64,000 bases of DNA from Collinsella phocaeensis. Its GTDB lineage: Bacteria > Actinomycetota > Coriobacteriia > Coriobacteriales > Coriobacteriaceae. The translations under genes were made by a program, and so were the position numbers. Positions within the stretch are counted from its first letter, which is position 1. Every line of letters begins with the position of its first letter. Location of the stretch: contig NZ_FQLR01000004.1 in the NCBI RefSeq assembly GCF_900119895.1, positions 1,488,001 through 1,552,000 on the forward strand, written 5' to 3'. The notes under the pieces were generated by a model. The model was not told the DNA's origin and ran no database searches. It saw only the letters and a program-made list of their open reading frames with translations. Below are positions 25,481-33,502 of the stretch, in pieces.

Positions 25481-27184
25481 ATGAAGGTGGTCATCGTAGG
25501 AGGCGTCGCGGGCGGCGCATCGGCGGCGGCGCGACTGCGCAGGCTCGATGAGGGCGCCGAGATCGTGATGATCGAGCGCACCGGCTACGTCAGCTATGCG
25601 AACTGCGGCCTTCCGTACTACATCGGCGGCGTCATCAAAGAGAAGCGCAGGCTCACCCTCCAGACGCCGGAAAGCTTCCGCGCGCGCTTCCGCATCGACG
25701 TCCGCGTGCGTCAGGAAGTCGTCTCGATCGACCGCGCCGCCAAGACGGTCGACGTCCGCAAGCTGGACGACGGCACGGTCTACACCGAGTCCTACGACAA
25801 GCTCATCCTCTCCCCGGGCGCCCATCCGACGGTCCCGAACATCCCGGGCACCGACAGCGCGCGCCTTCACACGCTGCGCAGCGTGGAGGACACCTTCCGC
25901 ATCCGCGAGGCGGTGACGGACGGCGCCGCGCGCAGCGCCACGGTCGTGGGCGGCGGCTTCATCGGCCTCGAGATGGCGGAGAACCTGCGCGAGCTCGGCA
26001 TCGCCGTCGCCCTGCTCCAGCGCGGCGAGCACATCATGCCCGCGCTCGACGCCGACATGGCGGCCCTCGTCCACAACCGCTTGCGCTCAGGCGGCGTGGA
26101 CCTGCGCCTCCGCGCGGGCGTGACCGGCTTCGCGGACGAAGAGGACGGCATCGCGACCCTGCTCGACACCGGCGAGCGCATCGTCTCCGACATCGCCATC
26201 CTGGCCGTCGGCGTGACCCCCGAGAGCGCGCTCGCGCGGGCGGCGGGCCTCGAGCTCGGCCTGCGCGGGGCTATCCGGACCGATGCCTGCATGCGCACCT
26301 CAGACCCGGACATCTACGCCGTCGGCGACGCCGTCGAGGTCGTCCATGCCGTCACGGGCCAGCCCGCCGTCATCTCGCTTGCCGGCCCCGCCAACAAGCA
26401 GGGCCGCATCGCCGCCGATGCCATCTGCGGCATCGAGCACCCCTTCACCGGATCCCAAGGGTCCTCGATCCTCAAGGTGTTCGACCTCGACGTCGCCGCG
26501 ACGGGGCTCACCGAGCGGGCCGCGCAGGCTGCGGGCATCGACTTCGACTCGGTCGTGCTCACCCCGCCCAACCACGCGACCTACTACCCCGGCGGCCACG
26601 CCATGACCCTCAAGGTGCTCTTCGAGCGCGGCAGCGGCCGCATCCTCGGTGCGCAGGCCGTAGGTCGCGGTGGCGTCGACAAGCGCATCGACGTGCTGGC
26701 CGTCGCCATCCGCGCGCGCATGGACGCCTACGACCTCGCCGAGCTCGACCTCGCCTACGCCCCGCCGTACTCCTCGGCAAAAGACCCGGTCAACATGGCC
26801 GGCTTCATGATCCAGAACATCCTCGAGGAGCGCGTGGACAAGGTGACGTGGACGGAAGTGGAACGCGCCGTCGAGACGCCCGGCCCGGATGCCCCGCTCG
26901 TGCTCGACACCCGCACCGTCGGGGAATGGGAGCGCGGCCATGTCGAGGGCGCCGCCCACATCCCGCTCGACGAGCTGCGCGAGCACCTCGATGAGCTCCC
27001 CCGCGACCGTCGCCTGCTCGTGTACTGCCAAAGCGGCCTGCGCAGCTACGTCGCCTGCCGCATCCTCGCCCAGCACGGGTTCCCCTGCGCCAACGTCGCC
27101 GGGGGATACGGGTTTTACGATCAGGTCCTCGAGGGCCGCTATGTCGAGGACTCCGAGGTCGGCCCCTGCGGCATGCGCGCGTAG
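25481..27184 (+). CDS. CoA-disulfide/persulfide reductase with C-terminal rhodanese domain
   Basis: A 567-residue FAD flavoprotein. N-terminal FAD motif VVIVGGVAGGASAAARLRR; the single redox Cys in SYANCGLPYYIGG (about C43), typical of CoA-disulfide reductase/NADH oxidase; NAD(P)H motif VVGGGFIGLEMAENL; FAD motif IYAVGDAVE; Tyr pair in LAYAPPYSSAKDPVN. The last 100 residues are a rhodanese domain with active Cys in VYCQSGLRS. This is the CoADR-RHD architecture, which reduces CoA disulfide, CoA persulfide or polysulfide. Operon with the upstream rhodanese (3-bp gap). Confidence 0.92.
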   Translation: MKVVIVGGVAGGASAAARLRRLDEGAEIVMIERTGYVSYANCGLPYYIGGVIKEKRRLTLQTPESFRARFRIDVRVRQEVVSIDRAAKTVDVRKLDDGTVYTESYDKLILSPGAHPTVPNIPGTDSARLHTLRSVEDTFRIREAVTDGAARSATVVGGGFIGLEMAENLRELGIAVALLQRGEHIMPALDADMAALVHNRLRSGGVDLRLRAGVTGFADEEDGIATLLDTGERIVSDIAILAVGVTPESALARAAGLELGLRGAIRTDACMRTSDPDIYAVGDAVEVVHAVTGQPAVISLAGPANKQGRIAADAICGIEHPFTGSQGSSILKVFDLDVAATGLTERAAQAAGIDFDSVVLTPPNHATYYPGGHAMTLKVLFERGSGRILGAQAVGRGGVDKRIDVLAVAIRARMDAYDLAELDLAYAPPYSSAKDPVNMAGFMIQNILEERVDKVTWTEVERAVETPGPDAPLVLDTRTVGEWERGHVEGAAHIPLDELREHLDELPRDRRLLVYCQSGLRSYVACRILAQHGFPCANVAGGYGFYDQVLEGRYVEDSEVGPCGMRA

Positions 27185-27220
27185 GGGCATGCCCTCCAAC
27201 AAGGCGTCCAAGTAGGATAC

Positions 27221-27246
27221 GGGCGGGTCGCTCGAGCGGCCCGCCC
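27221..27246 (+). terminator. Terminator after the CoADR gene
   Basis: A 26-bp palindrome (gggcgggtcgctc and gagcggcccgccc, one G-U pair) 36 bp past the stop, followed by attt. It separates the CoADR operon from the Crp/Fnr gene. Confidence 0.6.
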
Positions 27247-27364
27247 ATTTGCCGGCAAGGGAGCTCGACGGATGCGACCGGACGATGGCGGCATCAGGAT
27301 CGCTCGGCTATCGGAAACGCGCCTGAAGCCCTACCATAAGGGCACCGATCAGAATCGAGGTCCC

Positions 27365-28039
27365 ATGGCTCCCAGCGAAACCGAACTCTCGCGCATCCCC
27401 TTCTGGAAGCACCTTACCCCAGCGGAGCGGGCCGAGCTCGCCGCCGCAAGCCGCATCGTCGACGTCGAGGCCGGAGTCGCCGTGCAGGGATCGGGTCACG
27501 GATGCGCCGGTGTCGTCTTCGTGCGCGCAGGCTCTCTGCGCGCCTCGATGCACGCAGAGAGCGGGCGGCAGATCACGCTGTTCCACGTCGAGGCAAGCGA
27601 GTGCTGCGTGCTCGCCGCAAGCTGCGTGCTGCCCATGGTCACCTTCGACATCGTGCTCCAATCCACGGAACGCTCCAGCCTACTTGTCGTCGAGCCGCGC
27701 ACCTACGCGCGCATCGCCGAGGCCAACGCCCATGTGGAAGCGTTCACGTTCCGCCAGGCGACCGAGCGCTTCAGCGACTGCATGTGGGTCATGCAGCAGG
27801 TCCTGTTTATGAGCTTCGATACGCGCCTTGCGATCTTCCTGCTCGATGAGTCGGCGCGCACCGGGTCTGAGGCCCTCAAGCTCACGCACGAGCAGATCGC
27901 CCAGCACATGGGCAGCGCGCGCGAGGTCGTCACGCGCATGCTGCGCTACTTCGCCGACGAGGGATATGTCCGCCTGTCCCGCGGAACGGTCGAGCTCGCC
28001 GACAAGGCCGCCCTGCGCGCCCTCACCGTCCAGGCATAG
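27365..28039 (+). CDS. Crp/Fnr family transcriptional regulator
   Basis: A 224-residue regulator: cyclic-nucleotide-binding-like beta-roll (about 15-125) and a C-terminal winged helix (EQIAQHMGSAREVVTRMLRYFADEGYVRLSRGTVEL). It keeps several Cys (SECCVLAASCVL, about residues 78-88) in the sensor domain, compatible with redox or metal sensing, but without the N-terminal Cys cluster of Fnr. Start 27365 has GAGG close by. Transcribed after the sulfur-redox operon, which it may control. Confidence 0.88.
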   Translation: MAPSETELSRIPFWKHLTPAERAELAAASRIVDVEAGVAVQGSGHGCAGVVFVRAGSLRASMHAESGRQITLFHVEASECCVLAASCVLPMVTFDIVLQSTERSSLLVVEPRTYARIAEANAHVEAFTFRQATERFSDCMWVMQQVLFMSFDTRLAIFLLDESARTGSEALKLTHEQIAQHMGSAREVVTRMLRYFADEGYVRLSRGTVELADKAALRALTVQA

Positions 28040-28044
28040 TCGCC

Positions 28045-28077
28045 GCACAGCGTTCGGACTATCCTGTGTCTTTTTTT
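28045..28077 (+). terminator. Weak terminator after the Crp/Fnr gene
   Basis: Stem cacag/ctgtg (28046-28050, 28064-28068) followed by a run of seven T (28071-28077). Confidence 0.45.
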
Positions 28078-28080
28078 GCT

Positions 28081-28305
28081 TGACCCCCTATATTTCTGGA
28101 CAAATTTGGCAGATATATAAGTCCGCTTGGGCGATCGGTCTCCCCACGAAAGGCCTTCGGCGCAAAAACGCCGGACTTTGCGCCGCAATGCCTCCCGTTA
28201 AGTGACATATGTTGCATAACGATGCCGACCACCCTCAGCAAAGCGGCCATTACGGCTGCCCCTTCTTCTATATTTGCCAACAATGTCCGAACATTCAGGG
28301 GGTTA
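28081..28305. repeat. Inverted pair of an imperfect 41-bp element
   Basis: Plus-strand 28081-28121 and the reverse complement of 28265-28305 share accccct, ggaca, ttggca and atata at identical spacing (31 of about 41 positions). They point toward each other across about 143 bp. The whole interval 28040-28596 is A+T-richer than its surroundings and contains no supported gene. Could be two facing promoter/operator modules or ends of a small mobile element. Confidence 0.55.
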
Positions 28306-28530
28306 AAATTAGATTCGTATATTCTGACCCCTGTTGATGCATGGCCCGCAGTCGTCACCGACCAAAAACGAACGTCACCGAATCCAACCATCTGAATAGG
28401 CTCGAAAGGCGCAAGCCCGACATGCCAACCACGTCGAACAACCGATGGACCCGCGGCATCAACATAACCCGCAGCGGCTGGTCACCGCCCGCATCGTCTC
28501 AAGACCAGAACAATCGTCCCGCACGGCACA

Positions 28531-28560
28531 AAAAGGCGGCGACCCGTCGGCCGCCGCCCC
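28531..28560 (-). terminator. Rho-independent terminator of ldh
   Basis: On the minus strand a G+C stem (ggcggc with gccgcc) is followed by five T. It lies about 37 bp past the ldh stop. Confidence 0.75.
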
Positions 28561-28596
28561 CATATAGCAAATTATCAGCTCCCCCGAGCAACGCGC

Positions 28597-29544
28597 CTAC
28601 TCGAAATCACACTGATCGATGACGTCCTTCAGAGCGCTCGCGGAACGATGCAGCTCGGCAAGCTCCTCGGCGGAGAGCGAAACGGGGACGCGGCACTCGA
28701 TACCGTTGCGCCCGACGATCGTGGGCATGGAGATCGCGATATCGGACAAGCCGTACTCCCCCACCATCAGACTGGATACGGGAAGGATGTGCTTCTCGTC
28801 CCGCATGATCGCGGTGCACAGGCGCTTGACGGACATGGCGATGCCGTAATAGGTCGCATGCTTCCTGGAGATGATCTCGTATGCGGCGTTCTTCACCTCT
28901 TCGGCGATGCGGCGCTCGGACTCCTCATGGTCGAAATGCCCGCGCATCTCGCAGAAGCTGGTAAGGGGCACGCCCGAGACGTTCGCGCTCGACCACACCG
29001 CGAGCTCGGAGTCGCCGTGCTCACCGATGATATAGGCGTGGACGTTGCGCGGGTCGACGCCCAGGCGATCGCCCAGGGCATCCTTCAGGCGCGCGGAATC
29101 GAGCACGGTGCCCGAACCGATGACGCGGCTCTCGGGCAGGCCGCTCATCTTGATGGCGGCGTACGTCAGCACGTCGACCGGGTTGGAGACGATGAGCAGG
29201 ATGCCCTCGAAGCCCACCTCGCGGATGCGCGGGATGATGGACTTGAAGATGTTGACGTTCTTGTTGACCAGATCGAGACGCGTCTCGCCGGGCTTCTGGG
29301 CGGCACCGGCGGTCACCACGATGATCGCGGCGTCGGCAGCATCCTCGTAGTCACCCGCATAGATCTTCATCGGGCTGGCGAACGGGGCGCCATGGCTGAT
29401 GTCGAGCGCCTCGCCCTCCGCGCGGGCGTGGTCCACATCGATCAGGACCATCTCGGAGAACAGGCCGCTCTGCATCAGCGCGAAAGCGGACGAAGAGCCC
29501 ACGAAACCGCATCCGACGATGGCGACCTTCCTGTCGTTGACCAT
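28597..29544 (-). CDS. ldh: L-lactate dehydrogenase
   Basis: A 315-residue NAD-dependent dehydrogenase that reduces pyruvate to L-lactate. VAIVGCGFVGSSSAFALM is the NAD-binding start, IDVDHARAEGEALDISHG follows, VTAGAAQKPGETRLDL holds the substrate loop with Gln and Arg (QKPGETR) typical of lactate rather than malate dehydrogenase, and YIIGEHGDSELAVWSS carries the catalytic His. Length is standard. The start at 29544 follows TTGGAG. Its promoter shows a TATAAT -10 and a palindrome. Confidence 0.95.
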   Translation of the reverse strand: MVNDRKVAIVGCGFVGSSSAFALMQSGLFSEMVLIDVDHARAEGEALDISHGAPFASPMKIYAGDYEDAADAAIIVVTAGAAQKPGETRLDLVNKNVNIFKSIIPRIREVGFEGILLIVSNPVDVLTYAAIKMSGLPESRVIGSGTVLDSARLKDALGDRLGVDPRNVHAYIIGEHGDSELAVWSSANVSGVPLTSFCEMRGHFDHEESERRIAEEVKNAAYEIISRKHATYYGIAMSVKRLCTAIMRDEKHILPVSSLMVGEYGLSDIAISMPTIVGRNGIECRVPVSLSAEELAELHRSASALKDVIDQCDFE

Positions 29545-29594
29545 AGCTATCTCCAATCTGGACATCGACCCAACTCGGCCGATAACAAACTATG

Positions 29595-29630
29595 ATCCTA
29601 TTATCTACCTCTTATAGGATTATATGCTAC
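29595..29630 (-). promoter_or_regulatory. ldh promoter region with inverted repeat
   Basis: 7-bp arms atcctat (29595-29601) and ataggat (29624-29630) flank an 22-bp spacer; a TATAAT hexamer on the minus strand lies directly beyond the right arm. The palindrome would fall just after the transcription start, a repressor-like position (for instance Rex would need TTGTG half-sites, which are absent). Confidence 0.4.
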
Positions 29631-29692
29631 CGTTCACCGAATACTAAGTCGCACTGTAGAAAGTTTTAGCTTGACGGAAAACCCTATAGCGC

Positions 29693-30922
29693 CTAGCGCT
29701 CCTCGATAAGGCGATCGATGAGCTCGACGGTCTTGCGGTAGGCGTGCGGCCGGTCGAACTGCTCTTCAGCGACCGCCCGGGCACGGGCGCCCATCTGGGC
29801 ACGGGCATCGGGGGCCGCAGCGAGCTCGAGCAGCGCCGCCGCCAGCGCGTCGGGGCTCTGCGGCTCGACGTTGACGCCGAAGCAGTCCGCCTCCACTTTG
29901 GCGGAGAACTCGGCGCTCTTCGACGTGTTGACCATCGGAATGCCTGCAGCGAGATAGTCGCCGATCTTGGTGACGATGCTCTGGGCGGCCTTGCCCACCA
30001 AGGAGTTGACCGTGATGTCCGAGGCGCACAGCCAGGCGGCCATCACGTCGTAGGGCATGTAGCCCACCAGCTCCGCGTCGCAACCGGTCTCGGCGACGGC
30101 GCGCTCGATCTCGGGACGCGCCGCGCCGTCCCCCAGGAGCTTGAGCTTGATGCGCGGATCGGTCCTCTGCGCAGAGGCTACAGCCCGCACGAGCGTGACC
30201 AGGTCGTAGCACGCGCTGAGGGTGCCGGCGTAGGTGATCCACACCTCCCCTTCCGGCTTGACGACCTCGGCGGCATGCGCGCGGGCCCCGGCGTCGAAGG
30301 CCGCCAGGTCGTTGCCCACGTACACCGTGATGCTCGGGATGTCGCGCGGACGGTCGGCGAAGGCGCGCGACGCGTACTCGTCGGACGTCCCCACGATCGC
30401 GTCGGCGAGGTCGTATGCCGCGCGCGCCTGGCGGTACAGCGGCCAGAAGAGCACATCGGAAACCACGGGGATGTCGAACGCGACCCTGAACGCTTCCGGC
30501 CAGAGGTCGTTGACGTCGATCACGAAAGGTATGCCGTAGCGCTTGGCGGCGCGACCGATCTCGCGCGCGACGTCGTTGGGGGGAATCTGGCAGTAGATCA
30601 GATCGTAATCGTGGTGCTCGTCGAAATAGGCGCGGGCGCTCTTGGCGGCGATATGGTGCGACCAGATGCGCTGGGGGCAGATATTCTTGGGGTAGCCCGG
30701 CTCCTCGATGAATCGAACCGCGAACGCATCGGTGCCGGCATCGAACGTCGCGGCATCGCGGAAGCGCTTGTCCCAATGCTGGAACCGGGAGGTGATGAAA
30801 TCCACCTCGTACCCAGCGCAGGCAAGCTGCTCGCACAGGAAGGTGTAGCGCGTGGCCCCGCGGACCTCGTCGCCCAGCTTCGCGTCGATGCTGAACACCG
30901 CGATGCGTTTCTTCCCAGCCAT
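29693..30922 (-). CDS. Family 4 glycosyltransferase
   Basis: A 409-residue GT-B-type glycosyltransferase. The N-terminal domain begins RIAVFSIDAKLGDEVRGATR; the C-terminal domain carries the GT4-like donor site (YAGTLSACYDLVTLVRAV, KLLGDGAARPEIERAV, VGYMPYDVMAAWLCASDI, with the ExxF/E-type TKIGDYLAAGIPMV). Products may be cell-surface polysaccharide or glycolipid. The start at 30922 follows GAGGA. It is 47 bp downstream of a GT2 gene, so the two likely act in the same pathway. Confidence 0.85.
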   Translation of the reverse strand: MAGKKRIAVFSIDAKLGDEVRGATRYTFLCEQLACAGYEVDFITSRFQHWDKRFRDAATFDAGTDAFAVRFIEEPGYPKNICPQRIWSHHIAAKSARAYFDEHHDYDLIYCQIPPNDVAREIGRAAKRYGIPFVIDVNDLWPEAFRVAFDIPVVSDVLFWPLYRQARAAYDLADAIVGTSDEYASRAFADRPRDIPSITVYVGNDLAAFDAGARAHAAEVVKPEGEVWITYAGTLSACYDLVTLVRAVASAQRTDPRIKLKLLGDGAARPEIERAVAETGCDAELVGYMPYDVMAAWLCASDITVNSLVGKAAQSIVTKIGDYLAAGIPMVNTSKSAEFSAKVEADCFGVNVEPQSPDALAAALLELAAAPDARAQMGARARAVAEEQFDRPHAYRKTVELIDRLIEER

Positions 30923-30969
30923 TGACCGTCCTCTGTCTCGCGCGCGGGGCCTCCCGACGCGGCCGTATC

Positions 30970-32082
30970 CTATGCGTCGTCCGATGCGGACATGGAACGG
31001 CCCCGCTCCGAGCGCCGGCGCAGCACGATGCGCGCGTGCGCGCACACGAAGCCGAGGCCGTTGGTGCGCAGACCGTGGACCGATTCCCCAATAAGATAGG
31101 CCAAGTAGCGAAGATTCGAAACCTTGCACGGCTCGATACCCCTCAATGAGCAGAACGTGCGCTTGAGCTCCGCCGGCACCGCGGGCAGCTCGGAGACCAA
31201 GCCGGGGTCCATCCTGCCGAACATGTGCTCGATCTTACGCCGGAGCAGCGGATCAGCCAGGCCACCGCGGCCGATGGCGAGGCCCGCATGGCGGAAGCCC
31301 ACGGTATACAGGGCGGAGCGAACGCCCGCATCGCGGACGCCCAGACGATCGAGCACATCGGCCATGTCCTCCCAGCGCTCGAACGCCAGCGCGGAGGGCT
31401 GCCGCGCCGTGGACGACTCGGGAAGGTCCTCGCGATAGCAGTAGAAGCTCTCGTCGGTGTAGACGATGCACTCGGCCTGGGCCAGGGTCTCGATGAGGAA
31501 CGGGTTGTCCACCCAGCCCGCCCCGGGGACCTCCATGAAGCGGATCGCATGCGATGCCAGGAAATCACGGCGGTAGAGCGCCGACCAGATGCTCGGGTGG
31601 TGCATGATGAGGCGCGGGCACTCCGCGAGGGTGAACGCCTCGCCCACCGGGCGCACGCGTTTGTAGTAAGCGCACCGGAACAGCCGCTCATCGGGCGTTC
31701 CGGGCATCCACACGCGCCAGTACGCGGACTTGACGACGTCGGGCATGCCCGTACGGCGGGCAAGGCCGAACAGGCTGTCGTACATGCCCGGCTTGAGGTA
31801 GTCGTCCGGCTCGACGATGGCGATGTAGGAGCCGCGCGCCTCGTCGATGCCGCGGTTCACGGTGGCGCCGTAGCCCTGGTTGGGCTTGTCCACCACGCGG
31901 ACACGCGGGTCGGCGGCGGCGTGGGCGCGCATGATGTCGAGCGACGAATCGCTCGACCCGTCGTTCAGCACGATTACCTCGAGCGAACAGGAGCTGTTGG
32001 CCTCGATGCTCGTCAGGCATTGGTCGAGATAAGCCTCGGTGTTATAGCACGGCACGATAACCGACACGTCGATATCCGACAA
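30970..32082 (-). CDS. Family 2 glycosyltransferase
   Basis: A 370-residue GT-A glycosyltransferase. VSVIVPCYNTEAYLDQCLTS, VLNDGSSDSS (Asp for nucleotide), GYGATVNRGIDEARGSYIAI and EPDDYLKPGMY (DxD-like) are clear. It begins with TTG at 32082 after GGAG; no ATG or GTG fits the family N-terminus as well. The C-terminal 100 residues show no membrane segment. Operon with the GT4 gene downstream. Confidence 0.87.
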   Translation of the reverse strand: MSDIDVSVIVPCYNTEAYLDQCLTSIEANSSCSLEVIVLNDGSSDSSLDIMRAHAAADPRVRVVDKPNQGYGATVNRGIDEARGSYIAIVEPDDYLKPGMYDSLFGLARRTGMPDVVKSAYWRVWMPGTPDERLFRCAYYKRVRPVGEAFTLAECPRLIMHHPSIWSALYRRDFLASHAIRFMEVPGAGWVDNPFLIETLAQAECIVYTDESFYCYREDLPESSTARQPSALAFERWEDMADVLDRLGVRDAGVRSALYTVGFRHAGLAIGRGGLADPLLRRKIEHMFGRMDPGLVSELPAVPAELKRTFCSLRGIEPCKVSNLRYLAYLIGESVHGLRTNGLGFVCAHARIVLRRRSERGRSMSASDDA

Positions 32083-32189
32083 ACTCGCTCCTCAGTCGAT
32101 AGCAAACCGTTCGACGGCGCCCCGCCGCCGCCCCGCCCGGCCCTCGACGCCTGCCGAGGGCCGCGAGCGGGCGAAAGACACGCGAAGGC

Positions 32190-33356
32190 CTAGCCCCGGA
32201 TGCCGGCGGCGGCGATGGCGGCCACCGCGTCGCGCAGGCCGGCGGGCGGCAGCACGAGCGCCATGCGCACGTAGCCCTCGCCATGCGGGCCGAAGCTCGC
32301 GCCGGGCGTCACGATGACGCCCGCCTTCTCCATGAGCTCCTCGCAAAACGCCATGGAATCGCAGCGGCCGCCGGGCAGCCTCACCCACACGAACATCGAG
32401 CCATGGGCGTTCGGGCGCTCCCAGCCCAGGGCCTCGAGGCCGTCGCACAGCGCGTCGCGGCGCTCCTGGTACTTGAGGCGCTGGGCCTCGACCTCGTCGA
32501 GCGGGCCCTCGAGCGCTGCGATGGCGGCCTTCTGGATGGGGAAGAACATGCCGAAGTCGATCTGGCTGCGCAGCTTGGCGAAGGCGGCGACCACATCGGG
32601 CCGGCCCACGATGAAGCCGATGCGGGCTCCGGTCACGTTGAACGACTTGGAGAGCGAGAAGAACTCGACGCCGACCTCGAGCGCACCGGGGTGCGCGAGG
32701 AAGGTGCCGCCGGCCGGCCCGTCGAAGACGATGTCGGAATACGCGTTGTCGTGCACGATGAGCAGGTCGTGCTCGCGCGCGAAGGCGATGATCTCGTCGT
32801 AGAGCGCGTCGTTTCCCACCGAGCCCACGGGGTTGGCGGGCAGGGACACGATCATGTACTTGGCGCGGTCGGCGACCTCGGGGTCGATGCCGGCCACGTA
32901 GGGCAGGAAGTCACGCTCGGCGTTGAGCGGGTAGTACTCGAGCTTGGCGCCGGCGATCTTGGCTCCCGCCTCGAAGACGGGGTAGCACGGGTCGGGCACG
33001 AGCACGGTGTCTCCGGGGTTCAGCAGGGCCAGCCCCAGATGCCCCACGCCCTCCTGCGTGCCGTTGCACGAGGCGACCATATCGGGCGTGATGCCCTCCA
33101 CGCCGAAGCGGCGGGCATAGTAGTCGCACACCGCCTGCTTGAGCTCGGGCAGATCGCGCAGCGAGTATTTCCACATGGCCGGGTCGAGCGCCGCCTCGCG
33201 CAAGGCGGACACGACGTGCTCGTACGGCTCGAAGTCGGGGGTGCCCACGGAGAGGTTGTAGATGGTGCGACCCTGCGCCTCGAGCGCCAGGCGCTTCTGG
33301 TTGAGCGAGGCGAAGACCTCGTCGCTGAACAGGTCGAGACGGTCTGCGAACTTCAT
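32190..33356 (-). CDS. PLP-dependent class I/II aminotransferase
   Basis: A 388-residue fold-type I aminotransferase. NLSVGTPDFEP, SCNGTQEGVGHLGLALLNPGD, VSLPANPVGSV (Asn), HDNAYSDIVFDG and the PLP lysine in FFSLSKSFNVTGARIGF are present; the C-terminus holds the substrate Arg (EGYVRMALVLP). The closest groups are aspartate/LL-diaminopimelate-type aminotransferases. Since this organism uses the acetylase branch, the N-acetyl-diaminopimelate aminotransferase step (PatA/DapX) would be a plausible role, but general aspartate or alanine transamination is equally possible. Start has AAAGGA. Confidence 0.85.
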   Translation of the reverse strand: MKFADRLDLFSDEVFASLNQKRLALEAQGRTIYNLSVGTPDFEPYEHVVSALREAALDPAMWKYSLRDLPELKQAVCDYYARRFGVEGITPDMVASCNGTQEGVGHLGLALLNPGDTVLVPDPCYPVFEAGAKIAGAKLEYYPLNAERDFLPYVAGIDPEVADRAKYMIVSLPANPVGSVGNDALYDEIIAFAREHDLLIVHDNAYSDIVFDGPAGGTFLAHPGALEVGVEFFSLSKSFNVTGARIGFIVGRPDVVAAFAKLRSQIDFGMFFPIQKAAIAALEGPLDEVEAQRLKYQERRDALCDGLEALGWERPNAHGSMFVWVRLPGGRCDSMAFCEELMEKAGVIVTPGASFGPHGEGYVRMALVLPPAGLRDAVAAIAAAGIRG

Positions 33357-33502
33357 GGGTCGTCCTTTCCGTTGCGCCCGCGCGAACGGGCTCGCGATGG
33401 GACCCGCGCACGGGTCCCCGGTTCACGTCCCGGCGCACGGGACGATTCGGTCATGTCCCTAAGTGTAGCGCGCCGTGCAGGCGCCGGCGCCGCGCTCAGG
33501 CG

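Noticed and set aside
28059-28391. A 110-codon minus-strand frame between Crp/Fnr and ldh
   Set aside because: Covers the inverted 41-bp motifs; sequence has no family resemblance and no good start.
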